From: SZAS-103 sp038226665
Lineage (GTDB): Bacteria > Pseudomonadota > Gammaproteobacteria > Xanthomonadales > Xanthomonadaceae
NCBI GenBank assembly: GCA_038226665.1
Contig: JBBRQI010000010.1
Coordinates: forward strand, 31,117 to 95,116
Direction of reading: 5' to 3'
DNA length: 64,000 nucleotides
Shown here: piece by piece, positions 46,331 through 54,984 of the stretch
How the letters are laid out: every line of letters starts with the position of its first letter
How positions within the stretch are numbered: the stretch's first letter is position 1
Notes under the pieces: model-generated
What the model was told of the DNA's origin: nothing
The model's database searches: none
The model's input: the letters and a program-made list of their open reading frames with translations, nothing else
Made by a program: the position numbers and the translations under genes

Positions 46331-47035
46331 ATGAACAGCAACCCCAGCGAACACATCGTCAAAAGCTTCGACACCGAACTCGCGCGCCTGACCGGCGAAA
46401 TCGTGCGCATGGGCGAGATCGCGGTCGCTCAACTCGAAGCCGCGATGGACGTACTCGAGCGCCGCGACAGCCACGCCGCCGAACGCGTGATCCAGAACGA
46501 CGATGCGATCGACAGCCTAGAAGACGCTGTCGGCCACGACGTCGTCAAACTGCTCGTCATGCGCCAGCCGATGGCGCGCGACCTGCGGGAGGTACTGGCC
46601 GCGCTGCGCATCGCATCCGACATCGAACGCGTCGGCGACTACGCGGCGAATCTCGCAAAGCGTTCGATGGTGCTGAATCTCGCGCCGCCGGTGGCGCACG
46701 CGCGCGGTTTGCCGGCGCTGGCCGAACTCGCCGCCGAGATCATGCGCGAGGTGATCGGCGCTTACCGCGATCGCGACGCCGAACGCGCAATCGTCGCGCG
46801 CGCGCGCGATGCCGAGCTGGATACGCTCTACACCGGCCTGTTCCGCGAACTGTTGACCTACATGATGGAAGATCCGAGATACATCACCTCCTGCACGCAC
46901 CTGCTGTTCATGGCCAAGAACATCGAGCGCATCGGCGACCACGCGACCAACATCGCCGAGAACATCTGGTTCCTCGTGCATGGCGACGAGTCGATGCCGG
47001 CGCGCGAAAAGCGGGATTTCACGATGCATGCCTGA
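46331..47035 (+). CDS. phoU: Phosphate signalling protein
   Basis: A 234-residue protein of two three-helix PhoU repeats. The metal-binding signatures are ASDIERVGDYAANLAKR near 98-114 and AKNIERIGDHATNIAENI near 200-217. It links PstSCAB occupancy to the PhoR sensor kinase and represses the Pho regulon when phosphate is plentiful. The ATG at 46331 (MNSNPSEHIV) is preferred to one ten codons upstream. phoR/phoB are not in the window. Confidence 0.95.
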   Translation: MNSNPSEHIVKSFDTELARLTGEIVRMGEIAVAQLEAAMDVLERRDSHAAERVIQNDDAIDSLEDAVGHDVVKLLVMRQPMARDLREVLAALRIASDIERVGDYAANLAKRSMVLNLAPPVAHARGLPALAELAAEIMREVIGAYRDRDAERAIVARARDAELDTLYTGLFRELLTYMMEDPRYITSCTHLLFMAKNIERIGDHATNIAENIWFLVHGDESMPAREKRDFTMHA

Positions 47036-47266
47036 GGATCGGGAATCTGACTGCGGAGACAGGAAGTCGCAGCGAATAGCGACGCTGCCCGAAGCGCTGG
47101 CCGCAGGAGCGTGCAGTCAATCGGTAATCGGGAAGTTTACGTCGACCACTGCGCGAATGCTGCAAGGGATTGCAAGCGTTTTCTACGCGCATTCGTGTCT
47201 TTCACGAGTTAAAATTCTTCTGTCGGTCGGCCGGTCCCGGGACACCCGGCCTGATATCCTGCAGCG

Positions 47267-47953
47267 ATGAATGAACACACGATTCCCGCACGCATGGCGC
47301 AGCGATTTCGCGGATTCCTGCCGATCGCGGTGGATGTGGAAACCGGCGGTTTCGACTGCAATCGCCATGCCTTGCTCGAGATCGCGGTGCAGCCGATCGT
47401 GATGGACGACGAAGGCTGGCTCTGGCCCGGCGAAATGACCAGCACGCACGTGATTCCGTTCCCCGGTTCGGTGATCGATCCGAAATCGCTGGAGATCACC
47501 GGCATCGACGTGGATCATCCGTTCCGCGCCGCGCGCGACGAGAAAGCCTCGCTCGACCATGTGTTCGCTCCGGTGCGCGCGGCCGCGCGCGATGCCGGCT
47601 GCCAGCGCGCGATCCTGCTCGGCCACAACGCGTTCTTCGATCTCGGTTTCGTCAACGCGGCTGTCGCGCGCACCGCGCACAAGCGCAACCCGTTCCATCC
47701 GTTCAGTACGTTCGACACGGTGTCGCTCGCCGGTATGGCGTACGGGCAAACCGTGCTCAGTCGTGCTGTACAAGCCGCAGGCCTGGACTGGAACAACGAT
47801 GAAGCGCATTCGGCCGTCTACGACACCGAGCGCACCGCGCAATTGTTCTGCACCATCCTCAACCGCTGGCACGCGGCGCAAACCGGGCGCAACATTCCGT
47901 ATGCACGCGCGGTTAATCTCGCGACACCAGCCAATATCGATAGCGCGTCATAG
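47267..47953 (+). CDS. rnt: Ribonuclease T
   Basis: A 228-residue DEDD 3'-5' exoribonuclease. Exo I is AVDVETGGFD (D23, E25), Exo II is LGHNAFFDLGF and Exo III is AHSAVYDTERTA. It trims tRNA CCA ends (end turnover) and the 3' ends of stable RNAs. The N-terminal RFRGFLPIAVD and the positively charged region are typical. It stands alone; the 230-base gap before it holds no clear gene. Confidence 0.94.
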   Translation: MNEHTIPARMAQRFRGFLPIAVDVETGGFDCNRHALLEIAVQPIVMDDEGWLWPGEMTSTHVIPFPGSVIDPKSLEITGIDVDHPFRAARDEKASLDHVFAPVRAAARDAGCQRAILLGHNAFFDLGFVNAAVARTAHKRNPFHPFSTFDTVSLAGMAYGQTVLSRAVQAAGLDWNNDEAHSAVYDTERTAQLFCTILNRWHAAQTGRNIPYARAVNLATPANIDSAS

Positions 47954-48040
47954 CCTTTTGGAACATGCGGAGCGCCGCCGATCGGATGGAACGCGGTCGC
48001 AGCGTACGCGATCATCGAGGCAATCGACCAGGAGTCCGCC

Positions 48041-49003
48041 ATGATCCACGACAACATCCTCGGCACCGTCGGCAACACGCCCATCGTGCGCATCAACAAG
48101 CTCGCGCCCGCGCATGTGCGCATGTACGCGAAGCTGGAAGCATTCAACCCGATGTCCTCGGTCAAGGACCGGCTCGCGCTCGGCATCATCCTCGACGCCG
48201 AAGCACGTGGCGTGCTCAAGCCCGGGCAGATGGTGATCGAGGCGACATCGGGCAACACCGGCATCGCGCTCGCGATGGTCTGCGCTGTGCGCGGCTATCC
48301 GTTCGTCGCGTTCATGAGTGAAACGTTCTCGGTCGAGCGTCGCAAACTGATGCGCGCTCTCGGCGCGAAAGTGATCCTGACGCCCGCTGCGGCGCGCGGC
48401 AGCGGCATGGTCAAAATGGCAGCGGAATTCGCGGCGAAACACGGCGCTTTCCTCACCCAGCAGTTCGACAACCCCGCGAATCCTGCCTACCACCGCAGTA
48501 CCACAGGCCCGGAAATCCTCAACGATTTTGCCGGCCAGCGACTCGACTGGTTCGTCACTGGTTATGGCACCGGCGGCACGCTCACCGGCGCTGGCGAGAT
48601 GCTCAAGCTCGCGCGGCCCGACATGAAGATTTGCGTGTGCGAACCGGCCGTCGCCGCGTTGCTGGCCGGCAAGGAATGGTCGCCGCACAAGATCCAGGGC
48701 TGGACGCCGGACTTCGTGGGATCGGTACTCAATCGCAACATCTTCGATCGCAACATTCCCGTAGACGACATCGTCGCGCGCGACACCGCACGCGCACTTG
48801 CGCAACAGGAAGGCATCTTCTGCGGCATCTCGTCGGGCGCCACATTCGCCGCCGCGCTCGAAGTCGCGAAGGATGCACCCGAAGGAACCGTGATTCTCGC
48901 GATGATTCCGGATACCGGCGAGCGCTATCTGTCGACGATCCTGTTCGAGGGCATCAACGAAGGTTCGGACGATGAGTGGTTGGCGCAGCTTGAGACCGAC
49001 TGA
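48041..49003 (+). CDS. cysK: Cysteine synthase A
   Basis: A 320-residue PLP enzyme, O-acetylserine sulfhydrylase. The Schiff-base lysine is K42 in NPMSSVKDR. TSGNTG at 69-74 holds the substrate, GTGGT binds the cofactor phosphate, and the C-terminal GISSGAT holds the pyridine-nitrogen serine. It makes cysteine from O-acetylserine and sulfide in the cytoplasm. It is the last ordinary metabolic gene before the ABC-OmpA-PspA-AAA locus. Confidence 0.94.
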   Translation: MIHDNILGTVGNTPIVRINKLAPAHVRMYAKLEAFNPMSSVKDRLALGIILDAEARGVLKPGQMVIEATSGNTGIALAMVCAVRGYPFVAFMSETFSVERRKLMRALGAKVILTPAAARGSGMVKMAAEFAAKHGAFLTQQFDNPANPAYHRSTTGPEILNDFAGQRLDWFVTGYGTGGTLTGAGEMLKLARPDMKICVCEPAVAALLAGKEWSPHKIQGWTPDFVGSVLNRNIFDRNIPVDDIVARDTARALAQQEGIFCGISSGATFAAALEVAKDAPEGTVILAMIPDTGERYLSTILFEGINEGSDDEWLAQLETD

Positions 49004-49109
49004 CCGCCTGCGTGCCTTCCTCGACGTCCCGACTCGCCCGCAGCCGCGCGCGGCGTGGACACGGGGCATTCGCCTTAGTAATGTGACGACCGCTACATGA
49101 GGGGCCACG

Positions 49110-49799
49110 ATGTCCAAGCTCACCCAGTTCCTGCAGAGGGCGCGTCTGATCGAAGACGACTCGCCTCCGCCCGAGATGGCTCTGCCCGATCCGCCGGTGC
49201 AACCGGATCCTCCAACGCCCGAATTCGCGATCCGTTCCCCGGCCCGGCAGGCAGGAGACGATGCGAATGGTGACGACGCGTCGAACCATGTCCTGCCCGA
49301 GGGCGTCTCGATCGAACTGATCTTCCAGGAAGCCAATGTCCCGGAAACCCCATTCCCGATCGAACGCCTCGCCAAGCTGATCGATGGACTGAAGCAACTC
49401 GATCCGGTCACCCAGAAGGCCGCGATCCTAGCCATGGACTCGGCCGACGACAGCTGGACGATCGAGGGCGTTCTCAAGGATGCACAATTGAAGACCGATG
49501 CGCTCCGCGCCTATGCCGATCGGATGAACGCCAAGGCGACGCAGATCCAGGGCAACATCGATCGCGAGATCGCCAGCATGACCTCGGAAAAGGATTCCTC
49601 GCTGACCGATATCCAGGCGCAGATCGCCGACCTCCAGCGCAAGCTGGAAGCCACCGTCGCGCAGCACGCGACCGACGCTTCCGGGCTGGCTGCCCAGAAG
49701 CAGGCCGCGCAGCAGGCGGCCGAGCGCGAACGCCAGCGCGTGACCGAATACAGCAGCCGGATCAACAACCTCATCCACCCCTTCCTCTCGAATCGCTAA
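49110..49799 (+). CDS. Coiled-coil protein of unknown function, first gene of the ABC-OmpA-PspA-AAA locus
   Basis: A 229-residue soluble protein. Residues 1-60 are Pro/Asp-rich and probably disordered (PPPEMALPDPPVQPDPPTP). Residues 63-125 form a compact helical region (VSIELIFQEANVPETPFPIE, LIDGLKQLDPVTQKAAILAM). Residues 125-215 are a long coiled coil rich in Ala, Gln and Glu (AQIADLQRKLEATV). There is no signal peptide or membrane helix. An AGGGG ribosome-binding site precedes the ATG. It starts ten bases upstream of the binding-protein/OmpA gene. Family not recognised; a cytoplasmic adaptor is plausible, and it shares coiled-coil character with the PspA gene later in the locus. Confidence 0.75.
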   Translation: MSKLTQFLQRARLIEDDSPPPEMALPDPPVQPDPPTPEFAIRSPARQAGDDANGDDASNHVLPEGVSIELIFQEANVPETPFPIERLAKLIDGLKQLDPVTQKAAILAMDSADDSWTIEGVLKDAQLKTDALRAYADRMNAKATQIQGNIDREIASMTSEKDSSLTDIQAQIADLQRKLEATVAQHATDASGLAAQKQAAQQAAERERQRVTEYSSRINNLIHPFLSNR

Positions 49800-49808
49800 G
49801 GAACGTCC

Positions 49809-51497
49809 ATGGCAACGCTCACCCCCCTGGCGAAAGGCCTGATCACAGTGGCCGTCATCGCCGCCACGGTTTCGGTCGCATGGCATCTCGGTCTGGCCGA
49901 CAAGATCAAGGGCATGACCTCCGGCAATTCGAGCGCACCCGCCGCCGCCGGTGCCACCACGCCCGCCAGCGGAGATCATCCTGCCGCCACCGCGCCGACC
50001 AGCGGATCCGGGCCGCTCGGATCGGCCGGGAATCCGCTCAAGGTCAGCCTGGTCAGCTTCCATGGCTATGCGCCAGCGCTCGTCGCGAACGGCAACAGCC
50101 TGACTACCCAGTCCGGCTCCATCTACGAAAAGCAGGGACTGAACGTCAACTTCGTAATCCAGGACGACATCCCGACGCTCTCGACGATCTTCGAGGCAGG
50201 CACCGCGCAGTGCGCATGGCGCACGTCGGATTTCTGGGCTCAGGAACAGCCCAACCTGCGCAACGCCAACCTCGACGCGAAGGCGGTCATGGTCGTCGAC
50301 AACACCCAGGGCGCGGACGCGATCATCGCGCGCGACCCGAACATCCGCAGCGTCGAGGATCTGGCCGGCAAGAAAATCGCGTTGCTGCAGTACACGCCGT
50401 CGCACGGCATGGCGATCGATGCGATCGACAACTCGTCGCTCTCGGCGCGCAAGAAGGCCTCGGTGCAATACGTCTTCATCAATGCCGACGAAGGCACGGC
50501 CGGCGTCCGTGCGACCCTGGAATCGGGCAATGTTGATGCCGCGGCCCTGTGGGATCCCGACCTTTCGCTCGCGATCAACAATGCGCACGCACATGTCGTG
50601 TATTCGACGAAGACCGCCACCAACCTGATCTTCGACGTGATGGTCTGCGACAGTCGCGTCCTCTCATCGAGTGAAGGCCACGCCGCAGTGCAGAAATTCG
50701 TCTCCGGCTGGATGGAGGGCGTCAAGGCCGCGCGCGGCAATCCCGACAACGCGGTCGAGGCCCTGATCAACACCGAACAGTATTTCCAGCTGCTCGCCAA
50801 GCAGCAGGGCAAGCCCTTCATCAAGGGACTGTTCGGCAGCCTGGTCTGGACCGGCCTGGAAGACAATGCGCGCATCCTCGGCCTGGCCGGCGGAACCAAC
50901 CATTACGAGCGCGTCTACCAGCGCTTCGACGGCATCTATCGCGCTGCCGGCGCGCTCGCGAATCCGAAGTCCCCGGTCATCCCGCCGCAGGACAGTTTCG
51001 ACTACAGCTTCATCAAGTCCCTGCTGGACCAGGATCACGCCGCGCAGACCGCCGCCGCCATCCCCCAGACCACGTTCACCGCGGCCGCGCAGCAACAGGC
51101 GATCCAGTCCGACAGCACCGCGACCGTGACCAAGCCCGTGGTCGTGAATTTCGCGGTGGGCCAGTCCGACCTGAGCAAGCGCTCCGAGAAGACCATCGAT
51201 GAGACGATGGTGCCCTTCATCGAAAACAACGGCACGGCCTACTTCGAGGTCAGCGGCAATTCGGATTCGACCGGCAACCATGCGTCGAATGTCGCGCTGT
51301 CGCAGGCGCGCGCGCGCGCCGTCGTGGACTACCTCGTGGCGCAGTGGGAATTCCCGCGCGAGCGCTTCAAGGCCGTCGGCAACGGGCCGGACCGCCCGCT
51401 GTGCAACGAATCCAGTCCCGGGATCGAGGGCATGACGCTCGAGGATTGTCGCGCTGCCAACCGCACGACGCGCGTTGCGGTCTTCTCGGCGAAATGA
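49809..51497 (+). CDS. Membrane-anchored NitT/TauT-type binding protein fused to an OmpA domain
   Basis: A 562-residue protein in four parts. Residues 8-30 are a single membrane helix, better suited to an anchor than a cleaved signal. Residues 38-75 are a Ser/Thr/Ala/Pro linker. Residues 76-380 form a periplasmic binding domain of the NMT1/TauA type (KVSLVSFHGYAPAL, FEAGTAQCAWRTSDFW, VEDLAGKKIALLQ). Residues 435-562 form an OmpA peptidoglycan-binding domain (VVVNFAVGQSDLSKRS, ALSQARARAVVDYL, RTTRVAVFS). Usual binding proteins are free in the periplasm or lipid-anchored. This one should link the inner membrane to the cell wall, so its ligand and role may differ from nutrient capture. Confidence 0.85.
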   Translation: MATLTPLAKGLITVAVIAATVSVAWHLGLADKIKGMTSGNSSAPAAAGATTPASGDHPAATAPTSGSGPLGSAGNPLKVSLVSFHGYAPALVANGNSLTTQSGSIYEKQGLNVNFVIQDDIPTLSTIFEAGTAQCAWRTSDFWAQEQPNLRNANLDAKAVMVVDNTQGADAIIARDPNIRSVEDLAGKKIALLQYTPSHGMAIDAIDNSSLSARKKASVQYVFINADEGTAGVRATLESGNVDAAALWDPDLSLAINNAHAHVVYSTKTATNLIFDVMVCDSRVLSSSEGHAAVQKFVSGWMEGVKAARGNPDNAVEALINTEQYFQLLAKQQGKPFIKGLFGSLVWTGLEDNARILGLAGGTNHYERVYQRFDGIYRAAGALANPKSPVIPPQDSFDYSFIKSLLDQDHAAQTAAAIPQTTFTAAAQQQAIQSDSTATVTKPVVVNFAVGQSDLSKRSEKTIDETMVPFIENNGTAYFEVSGNSDSTGNHASNVALSQARARAVVDYLVAQWEFPRERFKAVGNGPDRPLCNESSPGIEGMTLEDCRAANRTTRVAVFSAK

Positions 51498-51500
51498 TTG

Positions 51501-52298
51501 ATGGCTGAATTCTGGAATCCCTATGCCGTCCAGTCGCCGGGTTCGCGGCGGGTCAGCGGGTTCGTCGCGGTCCTGGCGACGCTGGCGATCTGGGCGGCGC
51601 TCGCGGCATCGGGCGCCATCAGCGCCAACAAGCTGCCGGCGCCGTGGAAGGTCGTCCAGGCATTGGGCTACCTCGCATGGAACGACGGCCACAGCCTGCT
51701 GCTGACGGCGACGATGTGGTCGGCGGGCCGGGTCGCGGTGGCGGGCGTCCTGGTGATGCTGATCGGGATACCGACGGGCATCCTCATGGGCGCCTCGCCG
51801 CGCATCAATGCATTGCTGTCTCCGATGGTCGATCCGTTCCGGTCGGCGCCCATCGTCGCCCTGCTGCCGATCCTGGTGATGTGGTTCGGAATCGATGAGT
51901 TGATGAAGGTCGTGTTCCTGTTCGCGGGTTCGGTCGTCTACCTGGTGCCGATGGTGCGCGACGCGATCCTTGCGGTGCCGCAGTCCTACTGGATCAGCGC
52001 GCGCGACCTGGGCGCGACGCCATTCGAGTGCATCTACCGCACGATCGTCCCGATGGCGATGCCGCGCATTGCCGATGCGATCATCGTGAGCATCTCGGTC
52101 ATGTGGACCTACATCACGGTCGCCGAATACGTGAATGCGCGCGAAGGCCTCGGCCAGCTGATCCAGAACGCGCGCCGCTTCAGCGCGATGGACCAGGTGT
52201 TCGCCGGGATCTTCGTGATCATCGCCCTGGCCCTGGTCACCTACCAGACGATGAACTGGATCAAGAAGAGGCTGTATTCGTGGGAAACCAAGGAATGA
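51501..52298 (+). CDS. ABC transporter permease, NitT/TauT type
   Basis: A 265-residue six-helix permease starting at ATG 51501 (a TTG one codon earlier is possible). The EAA loop is ARDLGATPFECIYRTIVPMA near 158-177, and SAPIVALLPILVMWFG is typical of TauC/SsuC. It starts three bases after the binding-protein gene and overlaps the ATPase gene (ATGA). It is the translocation subunit of an importer-like complex; no substrate can be inferred. Confidence 0.9.
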   Translation: MAEFWNPYAVQSPGSRRVSGFVAVLATLAIWAALAASGAISANKLPAPWKVVQALGYLAWNDGHSLLLTATMWSAGRVAVAGVLVMLIGIPTGILMGASPRINALLSPMVDPFRSAPIVALLPILVMWFGIDELMKVVFLFAGSVVYLVPMVRDAILAVPQSYWISARDLGATPFECIYRTIVPMAMPRIADAIIVSISVMWTYITVAEYVNAREGLGQLIQNARRFSAMDQVFAGIFVIIALALVTYQTMNWIKKRLYSWETKE

Positions 52299-53155
52299 GC
52301 GCCGTGCCTGCCGCGACCGCCGCGCCTCAGCGCAACCAAGTGAGCCTTGCCCTGCAGGACATCACCCAGGAATTCCCGTCGCCGGACGGCTCCACCAACT
52401 GCGTCATCCACGACATCTCGCTGAGTTTCAGCCAGTCCGGCATCAACATGCTGCTCGGGCCTTCCGGCTGCGGCAAGAGCACGCTGTTGCGGATGATGGG
52501 TGGGGTACGGCCTTTCGAGGTGGTCACCCCGACCAAGGGCAAGATCCTGATCGACGGCAAGCCCTGCGACGGACCGCACGAGGACGCGGTCACGGTGTTC
52601 CAGCGCTACGCAAACCGCCCCGACATGACCGTGTACGACAATGTCGCGTTCCCGTTTACGCTCAAGCTCTGGCGCGACAAGATTCCGAGGAACGAGTGGA
52701 AGGATCGGACGAACGCGATGCTCGCGGCGGTCGGCCTGTCCGACAAGCGCGATCTATACCCGTACCAGTTGTCCGGCGGCCAGAACCAGCGCGTGGCCCT
52801 TGCGCGAGCGCTGGTGCTGCGCCCGCGCATCCTGCTGATGGACGAACCGTTTGGCGCGCTCGACGCGCAGACTCGCGAAGAAATGCAGGCCCTGCTCGCC
52901 GAGCTCTACAAGACCAATCCCTGCCTGATCATGTTCGTGACCCACGATGTCACCGAAGCCCTGGTCCTGGGCGACCGCGTCATCGTCTTCGCGACCCAGC
53001 CGGCGATCGTGTCGGATGATTTCACGATCAGCGAACCGCGTCCGCGCGGCGATCTCTGGCTGCGGTCGCCGGCAGCGGTGGCATTGCAGGAACGCGTGCT
53101 CAGCCGGCTTCACCAGGCGAGTTCGGGCAAGGGCCAGCTGCGCGTCAGTTACTGA
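52295..53155 (+). CDS. ABC transporter ATP-binding protein, NitT/TauT type
   Basis: A 286-residue ATPase whose ATG overlaps the permease stop. Walker A is GPSGCGKST near 59-67, the signature is LSGGQNQRVALARA, Walker B is ILLMDEPFGALD, and the switch histidine is in MFVTHDVTEAL. In this subfamily the Q-loop is usually VFQ; here it is TVFQRYANRPDMTVYDN. It would drive the adjacent permease. A frame reaching back into the permease gene was rejected. Confidence 0.92.
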   Translation: MSAVPAATAAPQRNQVSLALQDITQEFPSPDGSTNCVIHDISLSFSQSGINMLLGPSGCGKSTLLRMMGGVRPFEVVTPTKGKILIDGKPCDGPHEDAVTVFQRYANRPDMTVYDNVAFPFTLKLWRDKIPRNEWKDRTNAMLAAVGLSDKRDLYPYQLSGGQNQRVALARALVLRPRILLMDEPFGALDAQTREEMQALLAELYKTNPCLIMFVTHDVTEALVLGDRVIVFATQPAIVSDDFTISEPRPRGDLWLRSPAAVALQERVLSRLHQASSGKGQLRVSY

Positions 53156-53169
53156 CTTGGTGAACTGAC

Positions 53170-54141
53170 GTGGCCGACAAGCCCTCTTATTTGCGCGCGA
53201 TGCTCACCAGCCAGGCGAACCTGTACGCCGGGCTTGGCAGCGGCGCGCTGGGAGCGTTGCTGTCCCTGCCCTTCGGTTTTGGCGTTGGGTTGATACCGCT
53301 GCTTCTGTACGCCGCCGCAGCGTCCATCGCCAGCCTTTACGTGCCATCCAGCCCGACGTTCCGGGCGGGCGTCGATACCGCATTCCGCAAGCAGCAACGT
53401 GAGATCGCGAGGGAACACCTGTGCCGTGAAATCAGCTCGCGTGCTCCGGGCATCGTCTGGCACCGCGATGCCAGCGACCAGGGCGATCCGACCGACTCAT
53501 CGCCGCACTCGCGGCCGCGAGAGCCCTGGAGTCCCGCGCCTACGCTGGACAAGAGCGCCACTTATCTGGACTCCTACCGGCGCATGGTCGCTCGCGTGAA
53601 TTCGCTACAGCTGATCGCATCCGATCGGGAAACCCAACTGACCGGGCAGGATATCGAGCGCCTGGAAGACACTACGCTCGACTTCCTTTCCCTGTGGCTG
53701 GCCTCGCTGGTGACCGACGACCGGAGCAAGGCGGTCGACCAGGACGATGTGCGCCGCCGCATCGCCGACCTCGATGTCCAGCTGGCCAAGGTCACCGACG
53801 ATCCGACCGCCCGCCAGTTGCGCCACGCCAAGGCCGACTACACCGCCCTGTTGTCGCGACAAGCCGCGATGCTGACCAAGCGCCAAGCCATCGAGGCTGC
53901 GATGATGGCGATGCCAGACCAGATCGAGGAGATCTACCAGATGATCATGGCGGCGCCGTTCTCGTCGAGCATCAGCTCCAAGCTCGACGAATCGCTGTCG
54001 CGGCTGCGGCTGGAGGACGAACTTGAGCAGGAGCTCAACGACGACCTCCACGACAACATTCCATCGCTGCCGGAACGACCCGCCCCGGTCTCCGTGCTGC
54101 CCGTCCGCAAGCTACCGACGCCCCTAACCGCGTCAAAATAA
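53170..54141 (+). CDS. Two-helix membrane protein with long alpha-helical cytoplasmic region
   Basis: A 323-residue protein starting at GTG 53170, 14 bases after the ATPase gene. Two hydrophobic segments lie at about 18-36 (YAGLGSGALGALLSLPFGFG) and 38-54 (LIPLLLYAAAASIASLY). Residues 60-130 are polar and low-complexity. Residues 130-290 are predicted helical with coiled-coil character (DDVRRRIADLDVQLAKVTD, RQAAMLTKRQAIEAAMMAM). The tail is Pro-rich. I know no family. Its position directly before pspA, and its membrane hairpin plus helical domain, suggest a membrane docking partner for the PspA-like protein, in the position PspB/PspC occupy in classical systems. Confidence 0.72.
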   Translation: MADKPSYLRAMLTSQANLYAGLGSGALGALLSLPFGFGVGLIPLLLYAAAASIASLYVPSSPTFRAGVDTAFRKQQREIAREHLCREISSRAPGIVWHRDASDQGDPTDSSPHSRPREPWSPAPTLDKSATYLDSYRRMVARVNSLQLIASDRETQLTGQDIERLEDTTLDFLSLWLASLVTDDRSKAVDQDDVRRRIADLDVQLAKVTDDPTARQLRHAKADYTALLSRQAAMLTKRQAIEAAMMAMPDQIEEIYQMIMAAPFSSSISSKLDESLSRLRLEDELEQELNDDLHDNIPSLPERPAPVSVLPVRKLPTPLTASK

Positions 54142-54203
54142 TCGACCACTGCATCCGACCGCGACCAAATTAGTCATCGACTCAACGCCAGGAAAAAATC
54201 GAC

Positions 54204-54917
54204 ATGGCCAACATCAGTTTTTTCGCCCGCATCGGAAACCTGTTCAAGGGTTTCCTCTCGCTCTTCGTCTCCGGCATCGAGCAGGAGCATCCCGACATTG
54301 CCTACCAGAACGCGATCGACTCGATGATCGAGAAGTACGAGCAGTTGAAGAACGCGACCGCGGCAATCATCCGCAGGCGCCAGGACATCGAGCAGCGTCT
54401 CGAGAGCACCCAGACCGACTACGCCAAGACGACGGCGAATCTCGATGCGGCCATAGCCACCGGCCAGGACGACCTGTCGCTATTGCTGATTCCCAAGAAG
54501 GACGAACTCGAGGCCGCCCTGCAAAGCCTGAAAGCCGAACTCGCGCAGGCTTCGAAGGATGCATCGACCGCGAAGGATTCGCTGATGCAGGTCAAGTCGG
54601 AAATCGAGAAACTCAAGGCCGAGAAAGACCGCATGCTCGCGCAGATGGCCAGCGCCCAGGCCCGCGTGAAAATCCAGAACCAGCTCGAAGGACTGTCGGT
54701 CGACGCCGAGGTCAAGGCCCTCGACAACGTGCGCGAGCACATCAAGAACACCGTCGCGAAAGCGAACCTCGGCGACGAGCTGAAAGAGTCCGACCTCGAC
54801 ACCCGCATCGCCAACCTGCAGAAGGTCGGCGTCGCGCAGTCCAGCCAGACCAAGCTCGATGCGATGAAAAAGGCGTATGCGGAGAAGCAAGTCGCCGGCG
54901 TGCAAAAGACCCTTTAG
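54204..54917 (+). CDS. PspA/IM30 family membrane-stress protein
   Basis: A 237-residue protein. Residues 3-24 form an amphipathic N-terminal helix (ISFFARIGNLFKGFLSLFVS), as in PspA/Vipp1, which binds stressed or bent membranes. Residues 25-190 are a long helical hairpin with strong heptads (AIDSMIEKYEQLKN, LESTQTDYAKTTANLDA, LKAEKDRMLAQMASAQARVK). The family forms ESCRT-III-like rods and rings that protect the inner membrane. The classical regulators PspF, PspB and PspC are absent. Its neighbours are an ABC importer with a wall-bound receptor and an AAA+ ATPase. Confidence 0.87.
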   Translation: MANISFFARIGNLFKGFLSLFVSGIEQEHPDIAYQNAIDSMIEKYEQLKNATAAIIRRRQDIEQRLESTQTDYAKTTANLDAAIATGQDDLSLLLIPKKDELEAALQSLKAELAQASKDASTAKDSLMQVKSEIEKLKAEKDRMLAQMASAQARVKIQNQLEGLSVDAEVKALDNVREHIKNTVAKANLGDELKESDLDTRIANLQKVGVAQSSQTKLDAMKKAYAEKQVAGVQKTL

Positions 54918-54984
54918 ATCCTTGGATTTAGCTGTCATCACGAGCCGAGTCTTTTTTGGTTCCTCCAAAGTACTGAGTCCCATC

